Shown here in pieces: positions 42,856 through 52,530 of a DNA stretch of 64,000 bases. Position 1 is the first letter of the stretch, and each line of letters opens with the position of its first letter. The position numbers and the translations under genes are program-made. This DNA comes from Dyadobacter jiangsuensis (lineage in GTDB: Bacteria; Bacteroidota; Bacteroidia; Cytophagales; Spirosomataceae): NCBI RefSeq assembly GCF_003014695.1, contig NZ_PYAS01000015.1, forward strand, positions 124,001 to 188,000, read 5' to 3'. The notes beneath the pieces were generated by a model. That model was not told the origin of the DNA. It saw only the letters and a program-made list of their open reading frames with translations, and searched no databases.

Positions 42856-43398
42856 ATGATGAACGGCCAGGATGATTTGCTTCTTATTTCCCTGATCAAG
42901 CAAGGAGATAACCGGGCGCTGGATTGCCTCTTCCGGAAATACTATTACTCACTATGCCGTTTTGCCACTTACCTCAACAACCGTAAGGACCTCGCAGAAG
43001 AAATCGTAGCCGATGTTTTTTTCAGGATCTGGGAAAAACGCGACAGCCTGACCGTCGAAAAGAACGTCCGCTCCTACCTCTTCACCGCTACCCGGCACAC
43101 CTGCATCAATTACATGAAGCAGGAAAAACACATCATGGAAGAGCTCAGCGACGACATCATCGAAGAAACGCCCGGTCCGGACGACGAACTGATGTATCAC
43201 GAGCTCGAAACCCGCATTACCGACCTCATTAATTATCTCCCGCAAAAAAGAAAGGCGATCTTCCAACTCAACCGCTTCGAGGGATTCACCTACAACGAAA
43301 TCGCCGAAATCCTCTCCCTTTCCACCAAAACAGTAGAAAACCAAATGGGTAAGGCTATTAAACAGCTGAAACTTCTGCAAAAAACTTATCAGATTTAA
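42856..43398 (+). CDS. ECF-family RNA polymerase sigma factor, cassette 3
   Basis: 180 residues. Region 2 is visible as DNRALDCLFRKYYYSLCRFA and DLAEEIVADVFFRIWEKRDS. Region 4 is YLPQKRKAIFQLNRFEGFTY and NEIAEILSLSTKTVENQMGK. It directs transcription of the SusC/SusD cassette, and perhaps the catabolic genes, that follow. The anti-sigma gene starts 69 bp downstream. Two ATGs in tandem can serve as start. Confidence 0.92.
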   Translation: MMNGQDDLLLISLIKQGDNRALDCLFRKYYYSLCRFATYLNNRKDLAEEIVADVFFRIWEKRDSLTVEKNVRSYLFTATRHTCINYMKQEKHIMEELSDDIIEETPGPDDELMYHELETRITDLINYLPQKRKAIFQLNRFEGFTYNEIAEILSLSTKTVENQMGKAIKQLKLLQKTYQI

Positions 43399-43467
43399 AA
43401 AAAATTCTGGAAGGATGGGGGTATGCCCATTTTTTCTTTGTCCTAACATTAGAAAGCTCTGAATTTG

Positions 43468-44502
43468 ATGTCCGATCACACACCATGGCCCCTTATCGCC
43501 AAGTATCTAGCTGGCGAATGCAGCCCGGAAGAAAAACTGGCTATGGAATGGTGGCTTGAAGAATACGATAACATGCTGTTGTTCCGGCAGATAGAGGCGG
43601 CATGGAAGCAGGAAAAGGAGCCGGAAAACGATCCGGTGTTCAACCCGGACAGCGGGCTTTCGAAGCTGCACGCGAAGATGGCAGAGCAGCAAAACTGGCC
43701 CGAAGAAGAGATTCAGGAGCGACCGCGGTATTTCAAGCTCAGTTCCTGGATGGCCGCAGCAGCGATTTTGGTAGCAACGGGCTTTGGATACTTTTGGGTG
43801 AACCGGCAGCATGAAGGCCACAATACGGCCCGTGTTGCGATGGAAACCAAAACAAGCGGTTCCAAGGAAGTTGTGAGCGTCGAGCTGTCCGACGGGACGC
43901 AGGTATGGCTCAACAAAAACAGTAAACTCGAATACCCGAAAACATTTGACGGGGACGAAAGGCAGGTTTATCTGCAGGGAGAAGCGTTTTTCGAAGTGGT
44001 ACCCAATCCCGAGAAACCGTTTATCGTGAAGAGCGACAAGCTATCGACCCGGGTTTTGGGAACGTCGTTCGATGTAAAAGCCTATAATGGGGACGAGACT
44101 GCATCGGTGTCGGTTGCGACCGGGAAAGTGGAGGTCAGCAAGGAAATCGAGGAAGGCGAGCCAGTCCGGATTACGCAACTGACGCCCGAGCAGGAACTCG
44201 TGATTAATACAGAAAAAGATGAAACGTATATTAATATCGTTAGCGTCGCAAACATTGCACCGTGGCATCTGGGCCAGCTTATTTTCAGGGACAATACTTA
44301 CGACGAAGTGATGCAGGCATTACAGGATCGCTTCGGGAAAAAGATTGTATTTAAAAGCAGCATTGGCAAATGTCGTGTAATGGCCAGTTTCAATTCCAAT
44401 GCATCGTTGAATGATGTGCTAAAATTGCTGAGTATGTCCAATTCTTTTGATTATGTGATCGGTAAAGACGTTGTTACCATCACAGGAGGTACATGCCACT
44501 AG
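43468..44502 (+). CDS. FecR-family anti-sigma factor, cassette 3
   Basis: 344 residues from the ATG at 43468; an in-frame TTG lies just before it. The cytoplasmic N-terminus MSDHTPWPLIAKYLAGECSP is followed by one membrane span (SSWMAAAAILVATGFGYFWV, about 92-111). The FecR domain (VVSVELSDGTQVWLNKNSKL, LQGEAFFEVVPNPEKPFIV) and DUF4974 domain follow. It should hold the cassette 3 sigma factor until the SusC STN domain signals ligand. Confidence 0.92.
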   Translation: MSDHTPWPLIAKYLAGECSPEEKLAMEWWLEEYDNMLLFRQIEAAWKQEKEPENDPVFNPDSGLSKLHAKMAEQQNWPEEEIQERPRYFKLSSWMAAAAILVATGFGYFWVNRQHEGHNTARVAMETKTSGSKEVVSVELSDGTQVWLNKNSKLEYPKTFDGDERQVYLQGEAFFEVVPNPEKPFIVKSDKLSTRVLGTSFDVKAYNGDETASVSVATGKVEVSKEIEEGEPVRITQLTPEQELVINTEKDETYINIVSVANIAPWHLGQLIFRDNTYDEVMQALQDRFGKKIVFKSSIGKCRVMASFNSNASLNDVLKLLSMSNSFDYVIGKDVVTITGGTCH

Positions 44503-44589
44503 GCGCCCCCGTTCCATCCTACTTTTGAGCATCCCTAACAGAATCCTTGCAGCCGCGCACGCCGTTGCACGCGAGGTGTTTTGACTATG

Positions 44590-44616
44590 AATTATTATGA
44601 AGTTGAAATAATAATT
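44590..44616 (+). promoter_or_regulatory. AT-rich leader hairpin before susC 3
   Basis: AATTATTAT at 44590-44598 and ATAATAATT at 44608-44616 form a perfect 9-bp inverted repeat with a 9-base loop in the fecR-susC gap. It has no T-run, so it is either an operator or a leader hairpin. Confidence 0.45.
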
Positions 44617-44658
44617 GAATCCCTCAAATCCATTTAACCTCAATCTACTCAAAACAGT

Positions 44659-47600
44659 ATGCAAAAAAAGTTACCCGACACCCACCTGAACACAGGAACG
44701 GCGCTCAGGCGAGGCTTGGCCTTGATGATGGCATGTTTGATGTTCGTACAACCGCTCTTTGCTTCTGCCTCGCGATCCATTCAGGGCATCGAAGAAGTAA
44801 AAATTTCGCTCGATCTGAAAGATGTGACACTTCAAAGCGCCTTCATTGCGATCGAGAAAAAGAGTGATTTCAAGTTTATCACCAGCATCGAACGTATCGA
44901 TAAGAAACGGAAGATTTCGATCCACGCCGAGAAAAAGCCCGTAAAGGAAGTACTTGAAACCATTCTGAACGGTACCGGGCTGGGTTACACTCAGGTTGAG
45001 AATAATATCGTGATCAGCACCAAACAGGAGAAGGCCACCAGCCAGGTGATCCAACCTGCGGCCGCTGTGAATCTGGCCAAGGAAATTAAGGGAACTGTAA
45101 AAGACAATGCAGGCGCCGGCATTCCCGGAACGAATATCCTTGTGAAAGGTACCACTCAGGGCACCACAACGGGTGCCGACGGCACGTACTCGATTAACGT
45201 ACCTGACGAAAACGCCGTGCTGGTGTTTTCATCGATCGGCTATGTATCGCAGGAAATCGCTGTGGGCAGCAAAACGACGATCGACGTAACATTGGCGGAA
45301 GACGTGAAACAACTCGGCGAAGTGGTGGTAACTGCATTGGGTATCGAGCGTAACGCGAAGACGCTCACGTACGCGACCCAGCAGATCGACGGCAAAAAAC
45401 TCACGGACGTGCGGGATGCAAACTTTGTGAACACGCTCTCCGGAAAAGTAGCTGGTGCGGTGATTACGCAGGGGTCGTCAGGCCCGGGTTCGGCAACGCG
45501 CGTGGTACTTCGTGGTAACCGTTCTATTGCCGGTAACAACAATGCCCTGTTCGTAGTAGATGGCGTCCCTATCGACAATACCGCACGCGGCCAGGTGACG
45601 AGCGATTTCGGAGGTATCAACGGCAGCGATGGTGCAGCCAACATTAACCCGGACGACATCGAGTCTATGAACATCCTGAAAGGCGCCGCAGCTTCGGCGT
45701 TGTATGGAAGCCGTGCGGCTAACGGGGTGATCATGATCACTACTAAAAAAGGAAAAGCGGGTAAGGTAACGGCCGATATCAATTCCGGTGTTGTGGTCGA
45801 ATCTCCGTTCCTGCTTCCCAAGCTTCAAAATACCTACGGACAAGGAAGCGGCGGCAAGGAAAGTACCAATTCGAGCCAGAGCTGGGGACCTGCGATGCAG
45901 ACGTTTCCCGATAATATCAAGGATTTCTATCGCAAGGCGGTTTCGACCAATAACTCTATCGGCGTTTCAGCTGGCTCCGAAAAGATTCAGACCTATTTGT
46001 CTTATACCAACAACTATAACCAAGGTATCCTGCCGAACAACAAGCTCATGCGGCATACCTTTAACCTTCGCCTGAATACGCAGATTACCAAGCGCCTCTC
46101 AGCCGATGCTAAAATCACCTACATCAACTCTGACATTCAGAACAAACCTCGTTCAGGTGAAGAGAGCTCTGTAACCATGAACTTGTACAAAGTCCCGCGC
46201 AGCGTGGATTTGAACCAATACAAAACTTTCGAGGACGCCGCAGGCAAGCCTACCTACTGGGCAAGTTCCGGCATTTACATGAACCCTTACTGGACCATCA
46301 ACCGAACCTTTGATTCAGAAAAACGTAACCGTGTGATTTCATTGGGTTCGGTCAAATATGAACTGACCGACTGGCTGAACGTACAAGGCCGTATCAGCTA
46401 TGACTGGTATGCCGATCGCGTGAATCGTGGCTTCTACAACAACACATTGCTTTTCGCAGGATCGGGTGGTTCGTATGCCGACTGGACAGCTGAAACTACC
46501 GAACGCAACATGGACGTGATCGTTTCGGGTAATAACAATCTGGGCAAAGACCTGCATTTGACCTACAACTTCGGTGCTGGTCAGACTTATCAGAAATACT
46601 CCCAGATAGGCGGAACAACAACGGGGCTTACCGTTCCAAACTTCTTCGACTTGTCGTTTGCTGCTGCATTGACCCAGGTAACGGCATTCAGTCAGAAAGA
46701 ACTACAATATGTATTCGGAACAGCGTCATTGTCTTATCGCGACTTCATTACCATCGACGGTTCTGTTCGCAACGACTGGTCTTCGACATTGCCTAAGCCC
46801 TATTCTTACGCCTACTTCTCGTTCGGTGGTAATGTAATACTTTCGGAAGCATTGAAATTGCCGGAGGTGATCAGCTTCGCGAAACTGCGCGGATCGTGGG
46901 CACAGGTGGGTAACGATACTGACCCATACCGTTTGCTGCAAACCTACACATTCACACAAGGTGGTAACGGCGGAGGTTTCATCAACCGTAACACGACACG
47001 TCCGGCTGCGAACCTGAAACCGGAGATTTCGTCTTCGACAGAATTAGGTCTTGATTTGCGCCTGTTCTCCGGAAAACTGGGATTGGATTTTACTTATTAC
47101 AATACCAACACCGTGAACCAGTTGCTTACCCTGCCGCAAGCAACACCAACCGGCTTCCAAAACCAGTTTATTAATGCGGGTAAGATCAACAACAAAGGTT
47201 TTGAGATCTCCTTGACGGCTTCTCCATTGAAAGGCAAGGCATTGACCTGGGATGCGACGCTGAACTTCGCACGCAACGTAAACAAGATTGTGCAGCTTCA
47301 CGAGACTATCAAAACAGCCAACCTGGGCGGAAATACCCGTACCACCACGGCCATTGTGCGTGAAGGCGGCTCCTATGGCGACTTGCAGGCATTCGGCTGG
47401 AAAAAAGATGCAAGCGGCAACTACGTCGTGAATGCAAAAGGGCTTCCGGTAGCTACCGCATTCGATAATATCGTGGGTAACTTCAACCCTAAATTCACCA
47501 TTGGCCTTAACAACTCTTTCTCTTACAAAAACTTTGTATTCAGCTTCCTGGTGGATGGCCGTGTGGGTGGTGTAATGACTTCCGGAACAGATGGTAACCT

Positions 47601-48042
47601 GGCATACGACGGTACTGCGGATTATACCGAAGCACACCGTCAGGGTGGATGGGTATTGCCAGCGGTAACCGAAACCGGCGAGCAGAACAATGTGGCAATC
47701 GACGCACAAACTTTCTGGCAAACTGTTTCGCAAGGCCGGTATACCTGGGGTGAGTTCTTTACGTACTCTACTACCAACTTCCGCCTGAGAGAGGCTACAC
47801 TCGGCTACAACATCCCAACCCCTCCGGGCATGTTCATCAAGTCACTGCGCCTGTCGCTTACCGCTCGCAACCTGTTCTTTATCTATCGCGGTTATGCCAA
47901 AATGGATATTCCTGGCCTTGCAAAACGTAAACTTCCATTCGATCCGGATGTAAACCTGGGTGCAGGTAACTTCCAGGGATCAGAATACGGAGCCCTCCCT
48001 TCAACACGTACTGTTGGTTTGAATTTGAAAGTTGGATTCTAA
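44659..48042 (+). CDS. SusC/RagA-family TonB-dependent outer-membrane transporter, cassette 3
   Basis: 1127 residues with a signal peptide (GLALMMACLMFVQPLFASAS) and an STN domain (SLDLKDVTLQSAFIAIEKKS to NNIVIS). A carboxypeptidase-like domain (GIPGTNILVKGTTQGTTTGA) and the GEVVVTALGIERNAKTLTYA segment follow. The plug (IESMNILKGAAASALYGSRA) and barrel end in TVGLNLKVGF. It precedes a SusD and six exported catabolic enzymes, so its ligand is probably the starting substrate of that periplasmic pathway. Confidence 0.95.
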   Translation: MQKKLPDTHLNTGTALRRGLALMMACLMFVQPLFASASRSIQGIEEVKISLDLKDVTLQSAFIAIEKKSDFKFITSIERIDKKRKISIHAEKKPVKEVLETILNGTGLGYTQVENNIVISTKQEKATSQVIQPAAAVNLAKEIKGTVKDNAGAGIPGTNILVKGTTQGTTTGADGTYSINVPDENAVLVFSSIGYVSQEIAVGSKTTIDVTLAEDVKQLGEVVVTALGIERNAKTLTYATQQIDGKKLTDVRDANFVNTLSGKVAGAVITQGSSGPGSATRVVLRGNRSIAGNNNALFVVDGVPIDNTARGQVTSDFGGINGSDGAANINPDDIESMNILKGAAASALYGSRAANGVIMITTKKGKAGKVTADINSGVVVESPFLLPKLQNTYGQGSGGKESTNSSQSWGPAMQTFPDNIKDFYRKAVSTNNSIGVSAGSEKIQTYLSYTNNYNQGILPNNKLMRHTFNLRLNTQITKRLSADAKITYINSDIQNKPRSGEESSVTMNLYKVPRSVDLNQYKTFEDAAGKPTYWASSGIYMNPYWTINRTFDSEKRNRVISLGSVKYELTDWLNVQGRISYDWYADRVNRGFYNNTLLFAGSGGSYADWTAETTERNMDVIVSGNNNLGKDLHLTYNFGAGQTYQKYSQIGGTTTGLTVPNFFDLSFAAALTQVTAFSQKELQYVFGTASLSYRDFITIDGSVRNDWSSTLPKPYSYAYFSFGGNVILSEALKLPEVISFAKLRGSWAQVGNDTDPYRLLQTYTFTQGGNGGGFINRNTTRPAANLKPEISSSTELGLDLRLFSGKLGLDFTYYNTNTVNQLLTLPQATPTGFQNQFINAGKINNKGFEISLTASPLKGKALTWDATLNFARNVNKIVQLHETIKTANLGGNTRTTTAIVREGGSYGDLQAFGWKKDASGNYVVNAKGLPVATAFDNIVGNFNPKFTIGLNNSFSYKNFVFSFLVDGRVGGVMTSGTDGNLAYDGTADYTEAHRQGGWVLPAVTETGEQNNVAIDAQTFWQTVSQGRYTWGEFFTYSTTNFRLREATLGYNIPTPPGMFIKSLRLSLTARNLFFIYRGYAKMDIPGLAKRKLPFDPDVNLGAGNFQGSEYGALPSTRTVGLNLKVGF

Positions 48043-48069
48043 TTAAACAGCCTCTTAAAATACTGTAAC

Positions 48070-49647
48070 ATGAAATTAGCATTGAATAAATATATCAGAG
48101 CAACCACATTGGGCGTACTCACCGGCTCAGCGATGGTCGTGGCGGGCTGTACGGGTGATTTCGACGAACTGAATACCAGCCGCACGGCGCTCACCGCCAT
48201 CACCGATGCGGAAATTCCCTATCTGTTCTCCCGGGCGCAGCAGCAGTCTTCTTACTCCGCAGGCACCTACCAGACGGCTCAGAACCTGTTCGCAGACTTG
48301 TATGCGCAATATTTCGCAACGACGACACCGAACTTCCAATCGGACCGCTACTTCATGCACCCGACCTGGATCGACAACCACTGGAATCCGGTTTATACCC
48401 AGGTGGTACCACAGCTGCAAATCCTGTTCGAAAAACTCGATAAATCCACGTCTCAATATGCATTGGCTAATATCTGGTGGGTGTTTTCATTCCACAGGGT
48501 AACCGACTATTATGGGCCTATCCCCTATTCGGAAGCTGGCAAGGACGCGACGCCGATCAAATATGATTCGCAGGAAGAGATCTACAACGACTTTTTCAAA
48601 CGTCTGACCGAGGCAACTGCATTGCTCAAAGGCAAAACAACCGACAAACCATACGGTACCTACGATATCGTCTATGGCGGCGATGTGAATAAATGGATCA
48701 AATTTGCGAACACGCTGCGCCTGCGCCTGGCACTTCGCATCTCGAAAGTGAATCCTGCCAAAGCTAAAACAGAAGCCGAAGCGGCGATTGCAGGAGGCCT
48801 GCTAACCGACGTTGCGGACAACGCATACATGGCGAAAAGCTTGCTCGGCGGCGATAACAACGGTCTCGCGACTATCTCCGGATGGGGCGAGTTCCGGATG
48901 AGCGCGGCTATGGAATCGGTACTGAAAGGTTATGACGACCCTCGCATCGGCATTTACTTCCAGCCGGCATTCCTTACCAAAACCTACGAAGGTATACGTA
49001 ATGGACTGGGCCCTACGGAACTAGCCGTTGCTGCGAATAGCAATGACAACAATTCCAATATCGGCGAGCGCTGGATCCGCAACACAGGCGGCGGCTCGGC
49101 CTGGGATCGCCAGTTGGCTGTAAAGCAAGATGTAATGCATACTGCCGAGGCCTATTTTCTCCTAGCGGAAGCCGCATTGAATGGCTGGAATGTGGGCAGC
49201 GGAACCGCGCAGTCGTTTTATGAAAAAGGTATTCAGGCCTCGATGGAAGGCTGGGGCATTACCGGAGCGGCTGTTACTACTTATATTAACAGTACAAAAA
49301 CACCCGTGGCTCCCGGCGACCAGCAACAATCCGCCGCGCTTTCCAACATTCCGGTAAAATGGGGAGCAACGGAAGCTATCCAGAGAGAGCAGGTCGCTAC
49401 GCAGAAATGGCTGGCCCTGTATCCTGACGGCATCGAAGCATGGTCGGAATTCCGCCGCACAAGACTGCCGAAACTCTATCCGGTGGTAAACTCGGTCAAC
49501 ACCGACGTTCCTACCACAGCGGTAGTAAGGCGTATCCCATTCCTGTTACAGGAGAAACAAAACAACGGAGCGGCAGTAGAGGCAGCGACTAAATTGCTCG
49601 GCGGCCCCGACAACGCAGCGACACCGCTCTGGTGGGACAAAAACTAG
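48070..49647 (+). CDS. SusD/RagB-family lipoprotein (SusD-like 2 type), cassette 3
   Basis: 525 residues. The signal peptide ends in the lipobox AMVVAGC (Cys near 27), followed by TGDFDELNTSRTALTAI. The body DNHWNPVYTQVVPQLQILFE, FHRVTDYYGPIPYSEAGKDA and FANTLRLRLALRISKVNPAK is that of the SusD-like group that lacks some classic SusD segments. It pairs with the SusC 27 bp upstream. A hairpin after the stop separates it from the PLP-lyase gene. Confidence 0.9.
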   Translation: MKLALNKYIRATTLGVLTGSAMVVAGCTGDFDELNTSRTALTAITDAEIPYLFSRAQQQSSYSAGTYQTAQNLFADLYAQYFATTTPNFQSDRYFMHPTWIDNHWNPVYTQVVPQLQILFEKLDKSTSQYALANIWWVFSFHRVTDYYGPIPYSEAGKDATPIKYDSQEEIYNDFFKRLTEATALLKGKTTDKPYGTYDIVYGGDVNKWIKFANTLRLRLALRISKVNPAKAKTEAEAAIAGGLLTDVADNAYMAKSLLGGDNNGLATISGWGEFRMSAAMESVLKGYDDPRIGIYFQPAFLTKTYEGIRNGLGPTELAVAANSNDNNSNIGERWIRNTGGGSAWDRQLAVKQDVMHTAEAYFLLAEAALNGWNVGSGTAQSFYEKGIQASMEGWGITGAAVTTYINSTKTPVAPGDQQQSAALSNIPVKWGATEAIQREQVATQKWLALYPDGIEAWSEFRRTRLPKLYPVVNSVNTDVPTTAVVRRIPFLLQEKQNNGAAVEAATKLLGGPDNAATPLWWDKN

Positions 49648-49664
49648 CAATTCTGATGGAAAAC

Positions 49665-49700
49665 AAGTGCCTTCCGGAACATTTTTAACGGAAGGCACTT
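49665..49700. terminator. Hairpin terminator or attenuator after susD 3
   Basis: AAGTGCCTTCCG at 49665-49676 pairs perfectly with CGGAAGGCACTT at 49689-49700. A T-run is weak on the plus strand, so readthrough into the catabolic genes is likely. The remaining gap to 49898 holds an AT-rich stretch with TAAATTTTG near 49762, a poor match to TAnnTTTG. Confidence 0.6.
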
Positions 49701-49897
49701 TCAAAAACCCCTCCACCGGAATAAAAAGGCAACGAAACGGGTATTGACCAAAGTTTATTTTTTAAATTTTGGTTTATTAAAAAAATAATCCCACAAAACA
49801 GAGTATTGAGCCGCATAAGACGCATCCTTTCTCTGCATACTGTCTGAACCCCTTTTTTGTAAAGCCTTTAACCAATCTATTCAGTCCCTTAACCATT

Positions 49898-51118
49898 ATG
49901 ATAAACCGTAGAGATCTAATCAAGCATCTGTCCACTGTTCCCCTCCTGGGCGGGTTCCTGGGCAATGGCACTGCCGAGGCTGCGGGCCTCCTGGCCAAGG
50001 CGCCTGTCCGTAACCTCGCCAAAGAACTGGGCATCCGTACTTTTATTAATGCAGCGGGTACCTACACTATGATGACCGGCTCTCTCATGCAGGACGATGT
50101 GGTGGCAACGATCCAGGGCGCGGCGAAGGAGTTTATGATGCTCGATGAAGTCCAGACCAAGGTAGGCGAGAAAATCGCCGCCATTACCCATGCGGAGTCC
50201 GCGGTGGTGACTGCGGGATGCTTTTCGGCACTCACACTCGGCCTCGCAGGCGTGCTCACGGGCATGGACCAGAAGAAAGTGGAAGCATTGCCGCATTTGG
50301 AAGGTACCGGTATGAAATCGGAAGTGATTATTCAGAAAGGCCATAACATCGGCTATTCACACGCATTGACCAACACAGGCTGCAAAATTGTGCAGGTTGA
50401 AACGGTGGAAGAGTTGCAGAAGGCAATCAACGAAAAGACCGCATTGATGTGGTTTCTCCATATCCAGTCGGACAAAGGGCTGATCAAGCACGAACAGTGG
50501 ATAGAAATCGCCAAAAAGAACGGCATTCCTACGATGATCGACATGGCGGCGGATGTACCGCCGGTTGAAAACCTTTGGCGTTTCAACGACCTGGGCTTCG
50601 ACCTCGTGTGCGTATCGGGCGGGAAAGCGATGCGCGGCCCGCAAAGCGCGGGTATCCTGATGGGTAAAAAGCAGTATATCGACGCCGCCCGCCTCAGCAT
50701 GCCGCCGCGTGGTTCGACGATCGGCCGCGGTATGAAAGTGAATAAAGAAGAGATCCTCGGCATGTATGTTGCGCTCGACAACTTCGTGAAGATGGATCAC
50801 AAAAAAGAGTGGAAAATATGGGAAGATCGCGTGGCGACCATCGAGAATGCCGTAAAAAGCGTGAAGGGGGTTGTCACCGAAGTAACTGTCCCTGAACTGG
50901 GTAACCACACCCCCACATTGAAAGTATCGTGGGATGCCGCCAAAGTAAGCCTGCCTGTGAAAACATTACAGGAAAGCCTGCGGAAAGGCAACCCGTCGAT
51001 CGAAGTAATGCCCGGCGAGAACAATTCGCTGACCATTACTACCTGGATGCTCAAACCGGGCGAGGAGAAAATCGTGGCGTCCAGATTGAAAGAAGAACTG
51101 TCGAAAGCAGTTGTTTAA
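49898..51118 (+). CDS. Tat-exported PLP-dependent SelA-like lyase (D-glucosaminate ammonia-lyase-like)
   Basis: 406 residues of the fold-type I, SelA-related family. The N-terminus INRRDLIKHLSTVPLLGGFL is a twin-arginine signal, which fits an enzyme that must bind PLP before export. The PLP-binding Lys 243 lies in VCVSGGKAMRGPQSAGILMG and the pyridine-binding Asp 215 in TMIDMAADVPP. GTYTMMTGSLM and AAITHAESAVVTAGCFSALT are also family features. DgaE-type relatives deaminate D-glucosaminate 6-phosphate, and the adjacent amidohydrolase is the usual partner of such proteins. The actual substrate here is unknown. Confidence 0.85.
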   Translation: MINRRDLIKHLSTVPLLGGFLGNGTAEAAGLLAKAPVRNLAKELGIRTFINAAGTYTMMTGSLMQDDVVATIQGAAKEFMMLDEVQTKVGEKIAAITHAESAVVTAGCFSALTLGLAGVLTGMDQKKVEALPHLEGTGMKSEVIIQKGHNIGYSHALTNTGCKIVQVETVEELQKAINEKTALMWFLHIQSDKGLIKHEQWIEIAKKNGIPTMIDMAADVPPVENLWRFNDLGFDLVCVSGGKAMRGPQSAGILMGKKQYIDAARLSMPPRGSTIGRGMKVNKEEILGMYVALDNFVKMDHKKEWKIWEDRVATIENAVKSVKGVVTEVTVPELGNHTPTLKVSWDAAKVSLPVKTLQESLRKGNPSIEVMPGENNSLTITTWMLKPGEEKIVASRLKEELSKAVV

Positions 51119-51172
51119 ATATGTACAGTACCATTTAACTCTTCCTAAACCCAAACCTTTTCAAGAAGTAAA

Positions 51173-52426
51173 ATGCAACACAGGTCCATCCTTTTCACAT
51201 TTCTGGCATGTCTGCTTGGCGTGGTTTCTCATGCCCAGACTTACAGCATACTGATCAAAGGCGGCACGGTGATCGACCCGAAGAACAATATCAATCAGGT
51301 GATGGATGTCGGTATTTTCGAAGGGAAGGTCAAAAAAGTGGCGAAGGATATCGATCCGAAGGAGGCTCGCCAGGTGGTAGATGCCAAAGGGATGTATGTC
51401 ACACCCGGATTGATCGATATCCATGGACACGTGTTTTTTGGTACCGAGCCAAACCATTACCTCAGTAATGGTTTGGTGGCGTTACCACCCGACGGCTTCA
51501 CCTTCCGCGTGGGCGTGACTACGATCGTCGACGCGGGCGGTGCCGGCTGGGATTCGTTTTCGGAGTTTAAGAATAATGTGATTTTCAATTCTAAAACCCG
51601 TGTACTTTCCTTCCTGAACATCGTGGGACAAGGCATGCGCGGCGGCAACTGGGAGCAGGACACGGCCGATATGGACCCGAACCTGGCTGCGGGCGTCGCC
51701 ATTAAAAACCGTAACGATGTAGTCGGCTTCAAAGTAGCCCATTTCCAGGGTAAGGACTGGAAACCGGTGGATAATGCGGTGAAAGCCGGTAAATTAGCTA
51801 ATATGCCCGTTATGGTGGATTTCGGAGGTAGTACGCCTCCCCTTCCGCTGGAAGAGCTGTTCATGAAACACCTTCGCCCGGGCGACATTTATACACACGC
51901 ATACACATTGCTCGAAGGCAATATCAGAGAAACCATTGTGGATGAAGCCACGCAAAAAGTAAAACCGTTCGCGATCGAGGCACGCAAGAGAGGGATCGTG
52001 TTTGATGTGGGCTACGGCGGCGCAAGCTTCAACTACTCACAGGCGATCCCGGCAATGAAAGCCGGTTTTTACCCGACAACCATCAGCACCGACCTTCACA
52101 CAGGCAGCATGAACGGCTCAATGAAGGATATGCTGAGCATTATGTCGAAATTCTATAACATGGGCATGGATCTGCCGGCGATCATCAAGGCCAGCACCTG
52201 GGAGCCTGCAAAAGTGATACACCGCGAACAGCTCGGCCATATTACCGAAGGCGCCATCGCCGATGTGGCTGTTTTTTCAATGCGGAAAGGTAACTTCGGC
52301 TTTTACGACAAAACCGGCTACAAAGTAGAAGGCAAAGAAAAACTCGAATGTGAACTGACCGTCATGGGCGGAAAAATAGTTTATGATTTGAACGGCATTA
52401 CATCGCCGATATATTTGACGAAATAA
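51173..52426 (+). CDS. Exported amidohydrolase/deacetylase-family metallohydrolase
   Basis: 417 residues with a Sec signal peptide (RSILFTFLACLLGVVSHAQ). The metal site is TPGLIDIHGHVFFGTEPNHY (His 84, His 86), with VVGFKVAHFQGKDW (possible carboxylated Lys), a His in GDIYTHAYTLL and the catalytic Asp in ISTDLHTGSMNGS. This is the EF0837/Atu3266-like group of the amidohydrolase superfamily, which removes N- or O-acetyl groups from small molecules. It lies 54 bp after the SelA-like lyase, a gene pair recognised in other bacteria. Deacetylation before deamination is my inference. Confidence 0.85.
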   Translation: MQHRSILFTFLACLLGVVSHAQTYSILIKGGTVIDPKNNINQVMDVGIFEGKVKKVAKDIDPKEARQVVDAKGMYVTPGLIDIHGHVFFGTEPNHYLSNGLVALPPDGFTFRVGVTTIVDAGGAGWDSFSEFKNNVIFNSKTRVLSFLNIVGQGMRGGNWEQDTADMDPNLAAGVAIKNRNDVVGFKVAHFQGKDWKPVDNAVKAGKLANMPVMVDFGGSTPPLPLEELFMKHLRPGDIYTHAYTLLEGNIRETIVDEATQKVKPFAIEARKRGIVFDVGYGGASFNYSQAIPAMKAGFYPTTISTDLHTGSMNGSMKDMLSIMSKFYNMGMDLPAIIKASTWEPAKVIHREQLGHITEGAIADVAVFSMRKGNFGFYDKTGYKVEGKEKLECELTVMGGKIVYDLNGITSPIYLTK

Positions 52427-52431
52427 AGTAA

Positions 52432-52498
52432 TCGGCGGTCGGCGGTCAGTCGTCGGCGGTCAAATCCTGACCACCGACCGCTGACGACCGACCGCCGA
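52432..52498. repeat. 31-bp-arm hairpin of GGTCGGC-type units
   Basis: Arms at 52432-52462 and 52468-52498 match at 26 of 31 positions with a 5-base loop (AATCC). Each arm is built from short degenerate units such as CGGCGGTCGG and TCAGTCG in roughly 7-bp steps. It lies just after the deacetylase stop and about 30 bp before the next ATG. No T-run follows. Confidence 0.75.
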
Positions 52499-52530
52499 CA
52501 ACAATCACCTGGACCCCTCTTAATTGACCT

